A stretch of DNA of 48,998 nt from Chitinophagales bacterium (GTDB taxonomy: Bacteria; Bacteroidota; Bacteroidia; Chitinophagales; JADIYW01), in the NCBI GenBank assembly GCA_017984135.1, contig JAGNZZ010000002.1, positions 117,750 to 166,747 on the forward strand, given 5' to 3'. Both the position numbers and the translations under genes were made by a program. The number at the start of each line of letters is the position of its first letter. Within the stretch, counting starts at the first letter, position 1. Shown one piece after another: positions 15,819 through 24,152 of the stretch. The notes beneath the pieces were generated by a model. That model ran no database searches, was not told the DNA's origin, and saw only the letters and a program-made list of their open reading frames with translations.

Positions 15819-17345
15819 GTGAACGAACAACAAAAGGCAATGTTGATAATTATGGATGGTTGGGGCATAAATCGCAATCCAACTTCGAGTGCAATTGAAG
15901 CTGCAAATACTCCATTTACAGATAGTTTATATTTAAATTTTCCTAATACGGGCTTGTTGACTCATGGCGAATTTGTAGGATTACCGGAAGAGCAAATGGG
16001 AAATTCTGAAGTTGGACACATGAATCTTGGTGCTGGTCGTGTGGTATATCAAGATTTAATGTTGATTAATAAAAAGGCACAAAGTGGTGAATTGGCACAA
16101 AATGAAATCCTGTTAAAAGCGTTTGAATTTGCAAAATCCAACAATAAAAATGTTCATTTTATTGGTTTGGTTTCTGATGGTGGCATTCATTCTCATATCA
16201 ATCATTTAAAAACATTGATAAAAAGTGCAAAGGAACATGGTGTTATATCCAGCTTTGTACATGCATTTACTGATGGACGTGATACGGATCCTAAAAGTGG
16301 GTTACGTTTTATACAAGATTTACAAGAATTTTGTCAAACAACGCCTACAAAAATTGCATCCGTTTGTGGTCGATATTTTGCTATGGATAGAGATAATCGT
16401 TGGGAGCGTATAAAATTGGCGTATGATTTATTGTTGAGTGGAAATGGAAATAAATTTGATAATGCCATTGATGGTGTTAAAGCTTCTTATGTAAATAACA
16501 TTACAGATGAATTTATTGAACCCATTGTAGTTGTTAATGAACAGAAGCAACCAATTGCGGTTATTGAAAATGATGATGTGGTAATTTGTTTCAACTTTAG
16601 AACCGATAGATGCAGAGAAATATCTACCGCACTAACCCAAAAAGATATGCCAGATTTTGGAATGGAAACAATACCATTATATTACGTAACAATGACCATT
16701 TATGATTCAACATTTAAAAATGTACATACCATTTTTGGAAAGGATAATATCAGTGATTCATTGGGAGAAGTAATTGCAAAAAATGGCTTAACACAACTTC
16801 GAATAGCGGAAACAGAAAAGTATCCGCATGTAACCTTCTTTTTTTCCGGTGGAAGAGAAGAATTATTTGAAGGTGAAGCTCGTATTATGATTCCATCGCC
16901 AAAAGTAACTACGTATGATTTACAACCAGAAATGAGTGCCTACGAAATTAAAGATGCGGTGATACAACATATAGAAGAAAATGAACCGGATTTTATTTGT
17001 TTAAATTTTGCAAATGCAGATATGGTTGGACATACTGGTGTTTTTGCAGCCGCCGTAAAAGCAGCAGAAACAGTAGATACATGTGTGGAAGCTGTGATTG
17101 AAAAAGCGTTAGAAAAAAAATATGTAATATTTTTAACTGCCGATCATGGCAATGCGGATTATATTATTAATGAGGATGGAACACCAAATACAGCACATAC
17201 TAAAAATATAGTGCCTTTGTTTTTAATTAGTAATTTTTATAAAGGAACCATGCAACCCGGAAGATTGGCAGATATAGCACCTAGTATTTTGAAAATTATG
17301 AATCTTGAAATTCCAGATGAGATGGATGGAACTCCATTATTTTAA
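15819..17345 (+). CDS. gpmI: 2,3-bisphosphoglycerate-independent phosphoglycerate mutase
   Basis: A 508-residue Mn-dependent phosphoglycerate mutase of glycolysis and gluconeogenesis. It begins with a GTG, giving MNEQQKAMLIIMDGWG; the longer frame from 15756 would add residues unlike the family and overlap the divergent gene. Catalytic Ser63 is in GNSEVGHMNLGAGR. Metal and substrate residues are in SDGGIHSH, FTDGRDTDPKSG, CGRYFAMDRDNRW, FFFSGGREE and the C-terminal TADHGNADYI plus AHTKNIVPLF. First gene of a three-gene unit with a lipoprotein gene (9-base gap) and hisS. Confidence 0.96.
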   Translation: MNEQQKAMLIIMDGWGINRNPTSSAIEAANTPFTDSLYLNFPNTGLLTHGEFVGLPEEQMGNSEVGHMNLGAGRVVYQDLMLINKKAQSGELAQNEILLKAFEFAKSNNKNVHFIGLVSDGGIHSHINHLKTLIKSAKEHGVISSFVHAFTDGRDTDPKSGLRFIQDLQEFCQTTPTKIASVCGRYFAMDRDNRWERIKLAYDLLLSGNGNKFDNAIDGVKASYVNNITDEFIEPIVVVNEQKQPIAVIENDDVVICFNFRTDRCREISTALTQKDMPDFGMETIPLYYVTMTIYDSTFKNVHTIFGKDNISDSLGEVIAKNGLTQLRIAETEKYPHVTFFFSGGREELFEGEARIMIPSPKVTTYDLQPEMSAYEIKDAVIQHIEENEPDFICLNFANADMVGHTGVFAAAVKAAETVDTCVEAVIEKALEKKYVIFLTADHGNADYIINEDGTPNTAHTKNIVPLFLISNFYKGTMQPGRLADIAPSILKIMNLEIPDEMDGTPLF

Positions 17346-17354
17346 TAGTGAACC

Positions 17355-17909
17355 ATGAATAAATTATCTTTTTTAATCCCATTTTTTTTAATCCTGTTCT
17401 TGACGATTTCTTGTCAAAGACAAAGTAAAAAATCTGCACTCGAAAATGTACATAAATCGTATTTCGACTTAACTCAAATTGTTCAACAGGATGTAAATAA
17501 TAATATCAAAAATGAGCAATCAGAAGAAAAAACATTTTTTATAAATGGAAAAAGAGAATCAAAGAAAATTATAAAAGTGGATTGGCAAAAAGAAATGGAA
17601 ATTTTGATGGAATGCGATATTAATAAACCCAATTGGAATGAGAAATTCAATGTCCAATCTTTTGTGGATGAAAAGAAAATCATTTATACATCTATCTCTT
17701 CAAAAATACCAATAAAAAAAATGATTGTTTATTATGCAAAAGATACCACACAAATAGCATCTATAGAAATTGAAAAAGAAACAAAGTCTATTTTATTTTA
17801 CAACCAACAACATATTGTATATATTCCTACTCAATCCTTTAAAATCAAGTCAACACAACGTGCATTGTTTATGAAAGATTTTAATACTGAAGTAGAAGTA
17901 AAATATTAA
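17355..17909 (+). CDS. Lipoprotein of unknown function between gpmI and hisS
   Basis: A 184-residue protein with a type II signal peptide ending in the lipobox LTISC, so it is probably a membrane-anchored lipoprotein. The mature part is lysine-rich and mostly strands: FINGKRESKKIIKVDWQKEM, then KMIVYYAKDTTQIASIEIEK. I do not recognise a domain. Its position, 9 bases after gpmI and 7 bases before hisS, makes it part of that operon, though no functional link is evident. Confidence 0.75.
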   Translation: MNKLSFLIPFFLILFLTISCQRQSKKSALENVHKSYFDLTQIVQQDVNNNIKNEQSEEKTFFINGKRESKKIIKVDWQKEMEILMECDINKPNWNEKFNVQSFVDEKKIIYTSISSKIPIKKMIVYYAKDTTQIASIEIEKETKSILFYNQQHIVYIPTQSFKIKSTQRALFMKDFNTEVEVKY

Positions 17910-17916
17910 TTTATAC

Positions 17917-19191
17917 ATGAAAACAAATACCAATCCAGCAGAAGGCATGCGTGATATTATGCCTAAAGAAAATGAGTTGCGTAACTATGTGGCAACAACC
18001 ATCATAAATACATATAAACAATTTGGATTCACACAAATAGAAACGCCTAGTGTGGAACGCATCCAATATTTAACAAGTGGCGATGGTGGTGATAATGAAA
18101 AGATGCTATTCAAAATTTTAAAAAGAGGTGAGAAGCTGAATTTAGAAACAACAAAAGAAGTAAATGATTTAGTAGATTTAGGTTTGCGTTATGATTTAAC
18201 CGTTCCATTGTGTCGTTTCTACGCTAATAATAGAGCCAAGCTTCCCACACAATTTAAGGCAATACAAATTGGCAGTGTTTGGCGTGCAGAACGTCCACAA
18301 AAAGGACGTTTCCGACAATTTACACAATGCGATATCGACATTATTGGCGTGAGTTCTATTTTGGCAGAAACCCAATTAATCATAGCAACAACATCTGCGT
18401 TGCAACAATTAGGTTTTTCTAAGTTTAAAGTTCGTATTAATGATCGTCGAATTTTAGAAACCTTAGTTTCATATTGTGGATTTGCAGCCACAGATTTTGA
18501 AAAAGTGTTTATTACTTTAGATAAATTAGACAAAATTGGAATTGAAGGTGTAAAGCAAGAACTTATAAATGCAGCCTATGAATCGCAAATAATTTCCAAA
18601 TTTATTTCTATTGTACAATCAACATTAACATCTACTGTAAATGAAAATACTATTTCAGATTTATTGCCCACTATTTCAGAAGATGTTTTGAGTGATTTAA
18701 AACAAGTTATTCAAATTATTCAAACAACAACGAATAATAACTTTTCTATTCAGTTTGATTTATCATTGGTGCGTGGTATGGGATATTATACTGGTCAAAT
18801 TTTTGAAATAGGAATTGAGGGTTATTCCAGTTCCATTGCTGGTGGTGGCAGATATAATAAAATGATTGCCAAAATTTTAAACAGTAAAGAAGATATTCCG
18901 GCGTGTGGATTTTCTATAGGTTTTGAACGTGTTATATCAATTTTGGACGAACAACAATTCAAAGTGCCAACAGAAGCAGCGAAAATTGTGATTTTATTTA
19001 GTGATGAAAATAACCTATCACAAGTGCTAAAAGAAGCATCCACATTGCGTGCAAACGGAAATATCGTTTCGATAGAGATACATAATAAGAAAAATACAAA
19101 AAAACAGTTGGATGATTTAAAAGCACAAGGTTTTACTGCATTTGCCATTTTTCAATTGAATGAAACCTTGAATCTGAAATCACTTTCATAA
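17917..19191 (+). CDS. hisS: Histidyl-tRNA synthetase
   Basis: A 424-residue class II aminoacyl-tRNA synthetase that charges tRNA-His. Motif 1 region is PAEGMRDIMP to VERIQYLTSG; motif 2 is QIGSVWRAERPQKGRFRQF followed by TQCDIDI; histidine-binding LVRGMGYYTGQIFEI is near residue 285; motif 3 is ACGFSIGFERV near 330. The C-terminal anticodon-binding domain (about 340-424) is present and ends AQGFTAFAIFQLNETLNLK. Length is normal. Third gene of the gpmI unit. Confidence 0.96.
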   Translation: MKTNTNPAEGMRDIMPKENELRNYVATTIINTYKQFGFTQIETPSVERIQYLTSGDGGDNEKMLFKILKRGEKLNLETTKEVNDLVDLGLRYDLTVPLCRFYANNRAKLPTQFKAIQIGSVWRAERPQKGRFRQFTQCDIDIIGVSSILAETQLIIATTSALQQLGFSKFKVRINDRRILETLVSYCGFAATDFEKVFITLDKLDKIGIEGVKQELINAAYESQIISKFISIVQSTLTSTVNENTISDLLPTISEDVLSDLKQVIQIIQTTTNNNFSIQFDLSLVRGMGYYTGQIFEIGIEGYSSSIAGGGRYNKMIAKILNSKEDIPACGFSIGFERVISILDEQQFKVPTEAAKIVILFSDENNLSQVLKEASTLRANGNIVSIEIHNKKNTKKQLDDLKAQGFTAFAIFQLNETLNLKSLS

Positions 19192-19262
19192 AACAATTTC
19201 TCCATTTTGTAAACATTTTAGATACTGCGTCGTTTATTAAATAGACTGAAACAAAAATAGAA

Positions 19263-20240
19263 ATGTCAATTATTTCATCTAAACATACTGCGTGGTTTAA
19301 ATCAGCGTTATTTATTGCAGGAATATATCATATTCTTTGGGGAATTTCAGTTTTATTTTTCCCATGTTTTTGGTTTGATTTATGTTCTTTATCACATCCA
19401 AATTATATCCATCTTTGGCAATTAATTGGTGGATATGAAATTATATTTGGAATAGGCTTTTTAATGATTGCTCCTAATCCTTTACGTCATTGGCGTTTAT
19501 TATTGTTAAGTTTTATTGCCAAATTAGCTATAGTAGTAGGCTTCACCTATTTTTATCATTTAGGAGAAGAACCTTTCATTGTCTTTAACATGATTTTAAC
19601 CAATCATTTATTGTGGTTAATTCCATTCGGTATTATTTTGTATAATGCATATCACCATCAATATTTATTGGATAATGATATGATTCAGTTAAATAAATTG
19701 GAGTTGAATGAATTGCTTGACTTTTTTGAGTTGAATGATGGCAATAACTTAAAAGAAGAATCTGAAAAACATCCGATTATGTTGGTTTTTCTTCGCCGTT
19801 TTGGATGCTTGTTTTGCAGAGAAACCTTGGAGCATCTTAAAAAATTACAACCAGAAATTGAAGCCAAAGGAACCAAAATAGTTTTGGTGCACATGCATCA
19901 CAAAGAGGAAGCTTTGGAGGAATTAAAGAAATTTAATTTGGAATCCATATCATCTGTGTCGGATCCGGAATCAATTTTATATAAAGGATTTCATTTAAAA
20001 CGAGGCACTTTCTTTCAGTTATTTGGAATTAAAGTATTGTTTAGAGGAATCTATTTATGGCTTACTAAAGGTACATTTTCATCCATCGATAATGAAGCAG
20101 ATTTATTTCAAATGCCAGGTGTTTTTTTAGTATTTAGAGGAAAAATAATCAAACAATATGTACATCGTTCCGCAGCAGATATTCCACCATATTTAGCACT
20201 TTGTGCTTGTGATGAATGTACTTGTGTAAATCCTATCTAA
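19263..20240 (+). CDS. Membrane domain fused to a SelL-like redox protein
   Basis: A 325-residue two-part protein. Residues about 10-135 form four hydrophobic segments (SALFIAGIYHILWGISVLF; QLIGGYEIIFGIGFLMIA; LLLLSFIAKLAIVVGFTYF; NHLLWLIPFGIILYNAY). After a short acidic linker comes a thioredoxin-like domain of the AhpC/TSA_2 (SelL-related) type: IMLVFLRRFGCLFCRETLEH with the CxxC Cys182-Cys185, then TKIVLVHMHHKEEA and FQMPGVFLVFRGKI. The C-terminus carries four more cysteines (314, 316, 319, 321). The fold suggests thiol redox activity facing the cytoplasm. The fusion is unusual to me. No clear -7 element was seen. Confidence 0.75.
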   Translation: MSIISSKHTAWFKSALFIAGIYHILWGISVLFFPCFWFDLCSLSHPNYIHLWQLIGGYEIIFGIGFLMIAPNPLRHWRLLLLSFIAKLAIVVGFTYFYHLGEEPFIVFNMILTNHLLWLIPFGIILYNAYHHQYLLDNDMIQLNKLELNELLDFFELNDGNNLKEESEKHPIMLVFLRRFGCLFCRETLEHLKKLQPEIEAKGTKIVLVHMHHKEEALEELKKFNLESISSVSDPESILYKGFHLKRGTFFQLFGIKVLFRGIYLWLTKGTFSSIDNEADLFQMPGVFLVFRGKIIKQYVHRSAADIPPYLALCACDECTCVNPI

Positions 20241-20333
20241 TTTCTTTTTCTTATTTTGTGTTAATGGGAACTTTTAAAGTTGCTTGTTTAGTTATTATAA
20301 AGTATTTTTAAAATCAATAAAATTTATCTAATT

Positions 20334-21332
20334 ATGAAAAAAATTCAATCTTTTTCCTTGTTATTGCTCTTTGCTTTAGGCTCATTTTCTTCAGTATTTG
20401 CAGCAAATAATGTGGAACTTACCGTTAAATTAAAAAATGGTGATGTTGTTTCAGGTAAATCCTCGTTGCCAAAAATAACAGTAGTTTCTGCGTATGGAAC
20501 ATTAAACATTCCTGTAGAAAAAATTTCAAATTTGAAATTGGGCATTGTTTCGGATCATACTAAAGATGGTGCTGTATTGCCAGATTTAAATAAATTACAA
20601 ACAGTAAAAGAAACAGAAGCAAAAGTAATTTACGAAAGATTATTAGGTTATGGAACGCCTATTTTGGCTACTGTTATGACCTTCACACAAAATCCATTTT
20701 ACAAAATTTCGGATAATGAAAATTATACGATAGAACAACTAATTGATGAGTTGTATGTAAAAACGGGTTTGTCAAATGGATCATCCGTTCAAGATGCTGT
20801 TACATTTGATGGTGTTAATTATATTGAAGGATCAATTACATTCGGTGATATTACAATTCAATCAGAATATGGAAATTTAATTTTCAAAAGAGATAAAATT
20901 GAGAGTCTAGATATTTCCCCAATCAGCGCCGATGCAGTAAATCCTGATGGAAGTTTTAAACTTAAAGCAAATTATAATATTTCAGGAAGCGAGAATGATA
21001 AAGGTTGGGTAAATACAGGTGTAAATGTAAAACCTGGCGACAAATTTACCATTATAGCCAACGGAAAAGTAGTTTTAAAAAGCTTGTCCAGTGGAACCTT
21101 TGATCCGGATGGTTATGTAAGTGGCACAAAAGACGGCGCATATACCGATGATATGGATCCAAAATATGGTAGTGTGGTATATCGTATTGGTAAATATGGC
21201 ACTACAACACAAGCAGGTTCTAAGTTAGATGGTGAAGCAAAAGAAGACGGAACAATTTACGTTTCGATTTATGAAACTGTTTATGATAAAGGTAATTCAG
21301 GTTCTTACAACGTAAAAGTGACTAAAAAATAA
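20334..21332 (+). CDS. Secreted protein with repeated strand motif and PA-IL-like domain
   Basis: A 332-residue exported protein with a Sec signal peptide (about 1-23, ending VFA). Two copies of a GxI/V...G-YGxL motif are visible: VVSGKSSLPKITVVSAYGTL near residue 40 and YIEGSITFGDITIQSEYGNL near 165, each followed by a KI(S/E)xLxI strand. The C-terminal 110 residues (GWVNTGVNVKPGDKFTI to DKGNSGSYNVKV) resemble the PA-IL/LecA galactose-binding lectin fold. The function is unknown; carbohydrate binding is an inference. It has a good terminator at 21353-21380. Confidence 0.65.
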   Translation: MKKIQSFSLLLLFALGSFSSVFAANNVELTVKLKNGDVVSGKSSLPKITVVSAYGTLNIPVEKISNLKLGIVSDHTKDGAVLPDLNKLQTVKETEAKVIYERLLGYGTPILATVMTFTQNPFYKISDNENYTIEQLIDELYVKTGLSNGSSVQDAVTFDGVNYIEGSITFGDITIQSEYGNLIFKRDKIESLDISPISADAVNPDGSFKLKANYNISGSENDKGWVNTGVNVKPGDKFTIIANGKVVLKSLSSGTFDPDGYVSGTKDGAYTDDMDPKYGSVVYRIGKYGTTTQAGSKLDGEAKEDGTIYVSIYETVYDKGNSGSYNVKVTKK

Positions 21333-21352
21333 TTGTGTGTGAACTATTTTTT

Positions 21353-21380
21353 AAGCTGTCGTTTTACGGCAGCTTTTTTT
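21353..21380 (+). terminator. Intrinsic terminator
   Basis: A 9-bp stem (AAGCTGTCG with CGGCAGCTT, one T-G pair), loop TTTTA, followed by seven T. It is 20 bases after the stop of the secreted PA-IL-like gene and acts on the plus strand only. It overlaps the end of the convergent META-domain gene by a few bases. Confidence 0.85.
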
Positions 21381-22041
21381 ATTTTTTATTTTTTTGTTTT
21401 TTAGTAAATAAGGCAATCAGCTTGTTTCCTTGATAAAAATACAATAAATTTTTAGTAACCTTAAATGATGTAACCTTTTGAAGGCATTGCATAAATGCTG
21501 GCTCGATAGAACGCTTATTGCATGCCATTTTTGTGGCAATAATATTGTCAATTTTGATTGTTGTGGAATCGATTGAAAAATCAGCATTAAACGAGTTGCA
21601 ATCTGAACTGCCAAGTACGGTGCTGTTGAGAATATTGAATTGTAAAAATGCTTTTGAAATAGAAAAAGTTTTAGTGCCATCTGCCATTCGGAGTTTATAC
21701 AAAATCCATTTACTGCTGTCCGGAATAATAGATTGCATTTTAGCCGGTTTTGAATCTGTTTTTTGTTTCCATTTTATTTCATTTAATACATAGATTGATT
21801 GACCCAAATCGTCTTTAATTACTTCAGTCAATAAGCAATACGAATTTCCTTTTTCAAAAGTAAATCCTCGTATGGAATCTTTAAACATAGAAAATGAATC
21901 TGTGGGTGTTTCTCTTATCATTAAATAAGAAATTCCGTTTAATTCTTGTGTAAAATCAGCGACGTAAACTATTTTTAAATATTCTCCAGCAATCGAAACT
22001 TGAGAAAAAATCAGAAAAAATATAAAAGGAATTATTTTCAT
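21379..22041 (-). CDS. Exported DUF4377 and META (HslJ-like) domain protein
   Basis: A 220-residue protein with a signal peptide (MKIIPFIFFLIFSQVSIAG). Residues about 20-90 fit DUF4377 (FKDSIRGFTFEKGNSYCLLT, then VLNEIKWKQK). Residues about 105-210 fit a META domain (SKWILYKLRMADG, SSDCNSFNADFSID, IIATKMACNKRSIEPAFMQ). META proteins such as HslJ are linked to stress or antibiotic tolerance; the exact role is unknown. It is a single gene convergent with the upstream secreted-protein gene. Confidence 0.75.
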   Translation of the reverse strand: MKIIPFIFFLIFSQVSIAGEYLKIVYVADFTQELNGISYLMIRETPTDSFSMFKDSIRGFTFEKGNSYCLLTEVIKDDLGQSIYVLNEIKWKQKTDSKPAKMQSIIPDSSKWILYKLRMADGTKTFSISKAFLQFNILNSTVLGSSDCNSFNADFSIDSTTIKIDNIIATKMACNKRSIEPAFMQCLQKVTSFKVTKNLLYFYQGNKLIALFTKKQKNKK

Positions 22042-22085
22042 GCATCAAAATTAATTGAATAAATAGAAAAATAAACAATTCTTTT

Positions 22086-22093
22086 TACTTTTG
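22086..22093 (+). promoter_or_regulatory. -7 element of the haem-binding protein gene
   Basis: TACTTTTG matches TAnnTTTG and ends 21 bases before the ATG at 22115. No good -33 TTTG is visible at the usual spacing. Confidence 0.45.
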
Positions 22094-22114
22094 TGTTTGT
22101 ATAATAAATTCAAT

Positions 22115-22555
22115 ATGAAAAAGAAAATAGGCATAACATTGGGTATTATTTTAGTAGTTATTCAATTTATTCATCCTAAAAAAAATGAAAATACTGAAAT
22201 ATTGGCAACCGATATTACAAAAGTAGCATCAGTTCCAGAGGAAGTGTTGCAAGTTTTAAAAACTTCTTGTTATGATTGCCACAGTAATTCTACTGCCTAT
22301 CCTTGGTATAACAATATCCAGCCTGTTGCTTGGTGGTTAAACAAGCATGTTAATAATGGGAAAAAACATTTAAATTTTTCAGAATTTGGTAACTATGATA
22401 CAAAGAAAGCCAATCATAAATTAGATGAAATTGTAGAAACATTAGAGAAAAATGAAATGCCTTTGTTCAGTTATGTAATTGTGCATCAAAATGCTAAATT
22501 ATCAGATGCTCAAAAAAAATTAGTGATGGATTGGGCAAAAGCTTCTATGAAATAA
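22115..22555 (+). CDS. Haem-binding domain protein (cytochrome c-like, one CxxCH)
   Basis: A 146-residue protein. A hydrophobic N-terminus (about 4-20) acts as signal or anchor and is followed by a haem-binding domain with Cys52, Cys55 and His56 (SCYDCHSNST). The surrounding pattern STAYPWYNNIQPVAWWLNKH and the C-terminal KKLVMDWAKA fit the haem-bd (DUF3601-like) family common in Bacteroidota. It should sit in the periplasm and bind one c-type haem; its redox partner is unknown. The ATG at 22115 is used instead of the upstream TTG, which lacks any reason to be a start. Single gene. Confidence 0.85.
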   Translation: MKKKIGITLGIILVVIQFIHPKKNENTEILATDITKVASVPEEVLQVLKTSCYDCHSNSTAYPWYNNIQPVAWWLNKHVNNGKKHLNFSEFGNYDTKKANHKLDEIVETLEKNEMPLFSYVIVHQNAKLSDAQKKLVMDWAKASMK

Positions 22556-22561
22556 CAAGTA

Positions 22562-23536
22562 TTAGTAAGCACGCATTACTAAATAATCAACCAAACTTTT
22601 TAGAACCTTTTTTCTGTCGTCAGATAAGTTGATGTTTTCAATTGCTTTTAAGGATTGTTGCACATAAAAATCTCTTTGGGCTATTGCAAATTGTTTTGTG
22701 TTGTATTTGTCAAAAACGGTTAATACATCTTCTACTTTTTGTGTATCATCGGAATATTTTTTTCCTAAAATATTTAATAAAGTTTCATCTTGGTTTGCGC
22801 TACTTTTTTCAATGGCATGAATGAGTAATAATGTTTTTTTATTTTGAATAATATCACCACCAACTTGCTTGCCTACTAATTTTTCTTCACCATAGCAATC
22901 TAAAATATCATCTTGAATCTGGAAAGCAATGCCTAAATTATCGGCATATTGGTATAAATGTGCTGCATCAATAGGATTTGCATGTCCCAAGATGGCACCA
23001 ATCTTCATGGCTGCGGCTAGTAATACTGCAGTTTTCAATCGAATCATCTCAATATACTCCGCTTGTGTTACGTTTTTTTTTGTTTCAAAATCAATATCAT
23101 ATTGTTGACCTTCGCAAACTTCAATAGCCGTTTTAGTGTAAATATCAAAAATGGTTTTGAAATAAATAGGATTCACTTTAGCCAAATATTCACACGCTTT
23201 TATCATTAATACGTCACCACTTAAAATGGCTGTGTTTAAATTATATTTTTCATGAATAGTAGTAAAACCTCTACGCAATGGTGCTTTGTCCATCACATCA
23301 TCATGAATTAACGTGAAGTTGTGAAAATATTCAATGGCCAAAGCGGCAGCTAAAGCATCTTCTGTTTCGCCACCAAATAATTCTGTGGCTAATATCAATA
23401 AGCAAGGACGTAAACGCTTGCCACCAATTTGAAGAAAATAATTATTTGGCTCATATAAATTTTGTGGTTCATTTTGGAATGATTCTTGATTTAAATAAGC
23501 AGAAAAGATAGTTCTAATTTCTTCTATGGAATGCAT
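22562..23536 (-). CDS. Polyprenyl (geranylgeranyl/octaprenyl-type) diphosphate synthase
   Basis: A 324-residue all-alpha prenyltransferase. It has FLQIGGKRLRPCLLILA near residue 34, the first Asp-rich motif DDVMD at residues 79-83 with LRRG after it, and the second motif QIQDDILDCYGE near 210. It makes linear isoprenoid diphosphates for quinones, carotenoids or undecaprenol. The product length cannot be set from these motifs alone. It is divergent from a TetR-C-like gene and an ABC1-family gene, which suggests a quinone or membrane-lipid role. Confidence 0.93.
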   Translation of the reverse strand: MHSIEEIRTIFSAYLNQESFQNEPQNLYEPNNYFLQIGGKRLRPCLLILATELFGGETEDALAAALAIEYFHNFTLIHDDVMDKAPLRRGFTTIHEKYNLNTAILSGDVLMIKACEYLAKVNPIYFKTIFDIYTKTAIEVCEGQQYDIDFETKKNVTQAEYIEMIRLKTAVLLAAAMKIGAILGHANPIDAAHLYQYADNLGIAFQIQDDILDCYGEEKLVGKQVGGDIIQNKKTLLLIHAIEKSSANQDETLLNILGKKYSDDTQKVEDVLTVFDKYNTKQFAIAQRDFYVQQSLKAIENINLSDDRKKVLKSLVDYLVMRAY

Positions 23537-23553
23537 AGCTTAACAATTTCTAA

Positions 23554-23561
23554 CAAAAATA
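23554..23561 (-). promoter_or_regulatory. -7 element of the polyprenyl synthase gene
   Basis: TATTTTTG on the minus strand matches the consensus and ends 17 bases before the ATG at 23536. It lies back to back with a plus-strand -7 at 23578-23585, so this 70-base interval holds divergent promoters. Confidence 0.45.
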
Positions 23562-23577
23562 AATGTTTTAATAGAAC

Positions 23578-23585
23578 TAATTTTG
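23578..23585 (+). promoter_or_regulatory. -7 element of the TetR-C-like gene
   Basis: TAATTTTG matches TAnnTTTG and ends 21 bases before the ATG at 23607. No -33 TTTG is clear. Confidence 0.4.
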
Positions 23586-23606
23586 AATAATACATTATTA
23601 AATTAA

Positions 23607-24101
23607 ATGGAAATCGAAAATCAATCCAATTGGACAACTGCAATTGCTAAAACATTTATGATATGTAATGCGGATGAACATTATGAATCATATTCAGCAC
23701 GGGAGAAAATGTTGGCATTTACATTCACTTTTTTGCAAACAATAAATACAGATTCAGAAAAATATCAATTGTTACTAGCGCAAAATCGACTTCCATTTTT
23801 GCTGCATCCATCTATAAAAGCATTAAAAGATGAATTTTCAGTATTTGCCTCCAATTTGATTTTTGATGCGTCAAACACTGGTGAAATCCAAGCGCGTCCT
23901 TTTATTTCTAAATCCTATTTTCCTATTTTATGGAATGCTTTTTATGCAATTTTAATTTATTGGAAAAATGATACGAGTGAAAATAAAGAGAAAACGGATG
24001 TAATGGTGGAGAAAACGATACATTTTGCATTCGATATTCTATCACCAAATGCCATTGATTCTGGTATTGACTTATTGAACAATTTTATCAAACTTAGATA
24101 A
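23607..24101 (+). CDS. TetR C-terminal-domain-like protein without HTH
   Basis: A 164-residue all-alpha protein. Segments such as EHYESYSAREKMLAFTFTFL, KEDFSVFAS-like helices and FISKSYFPILWNAFYAILIY resemble the ligand-binding half of TetR regulators, but there is no helix-turn-helix at the N-terminus and no room for one. Such proteins can bind lipids, as in the TetR-fold protein COQ9. It is 51 bases upstream of the ABC1/UbiB-family gene, on the same strand, and a partnership is likely. Function is inferred; I do not know a characterised member. Confidence 0.6.
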   Translation: MEIENQSNWTTAIAKTFMICNADEHYESYSAREKMLAFTFTFLQTINTDSEKYQLLLAQNRLPFLLHPSIKALKDEFSVFASNLIFDASNTGEIQARPFISKSYFPILWNAFYAILIYWKNDTSENKEKTDVMVEKTIHFAFDILSPNAIDSGIDLLNNFIKLR

Positions 24102-24152
24102 TCCATTTCATGCCATAAATAAGTATTTATAATTTTAATTTTTAAAAGATAA

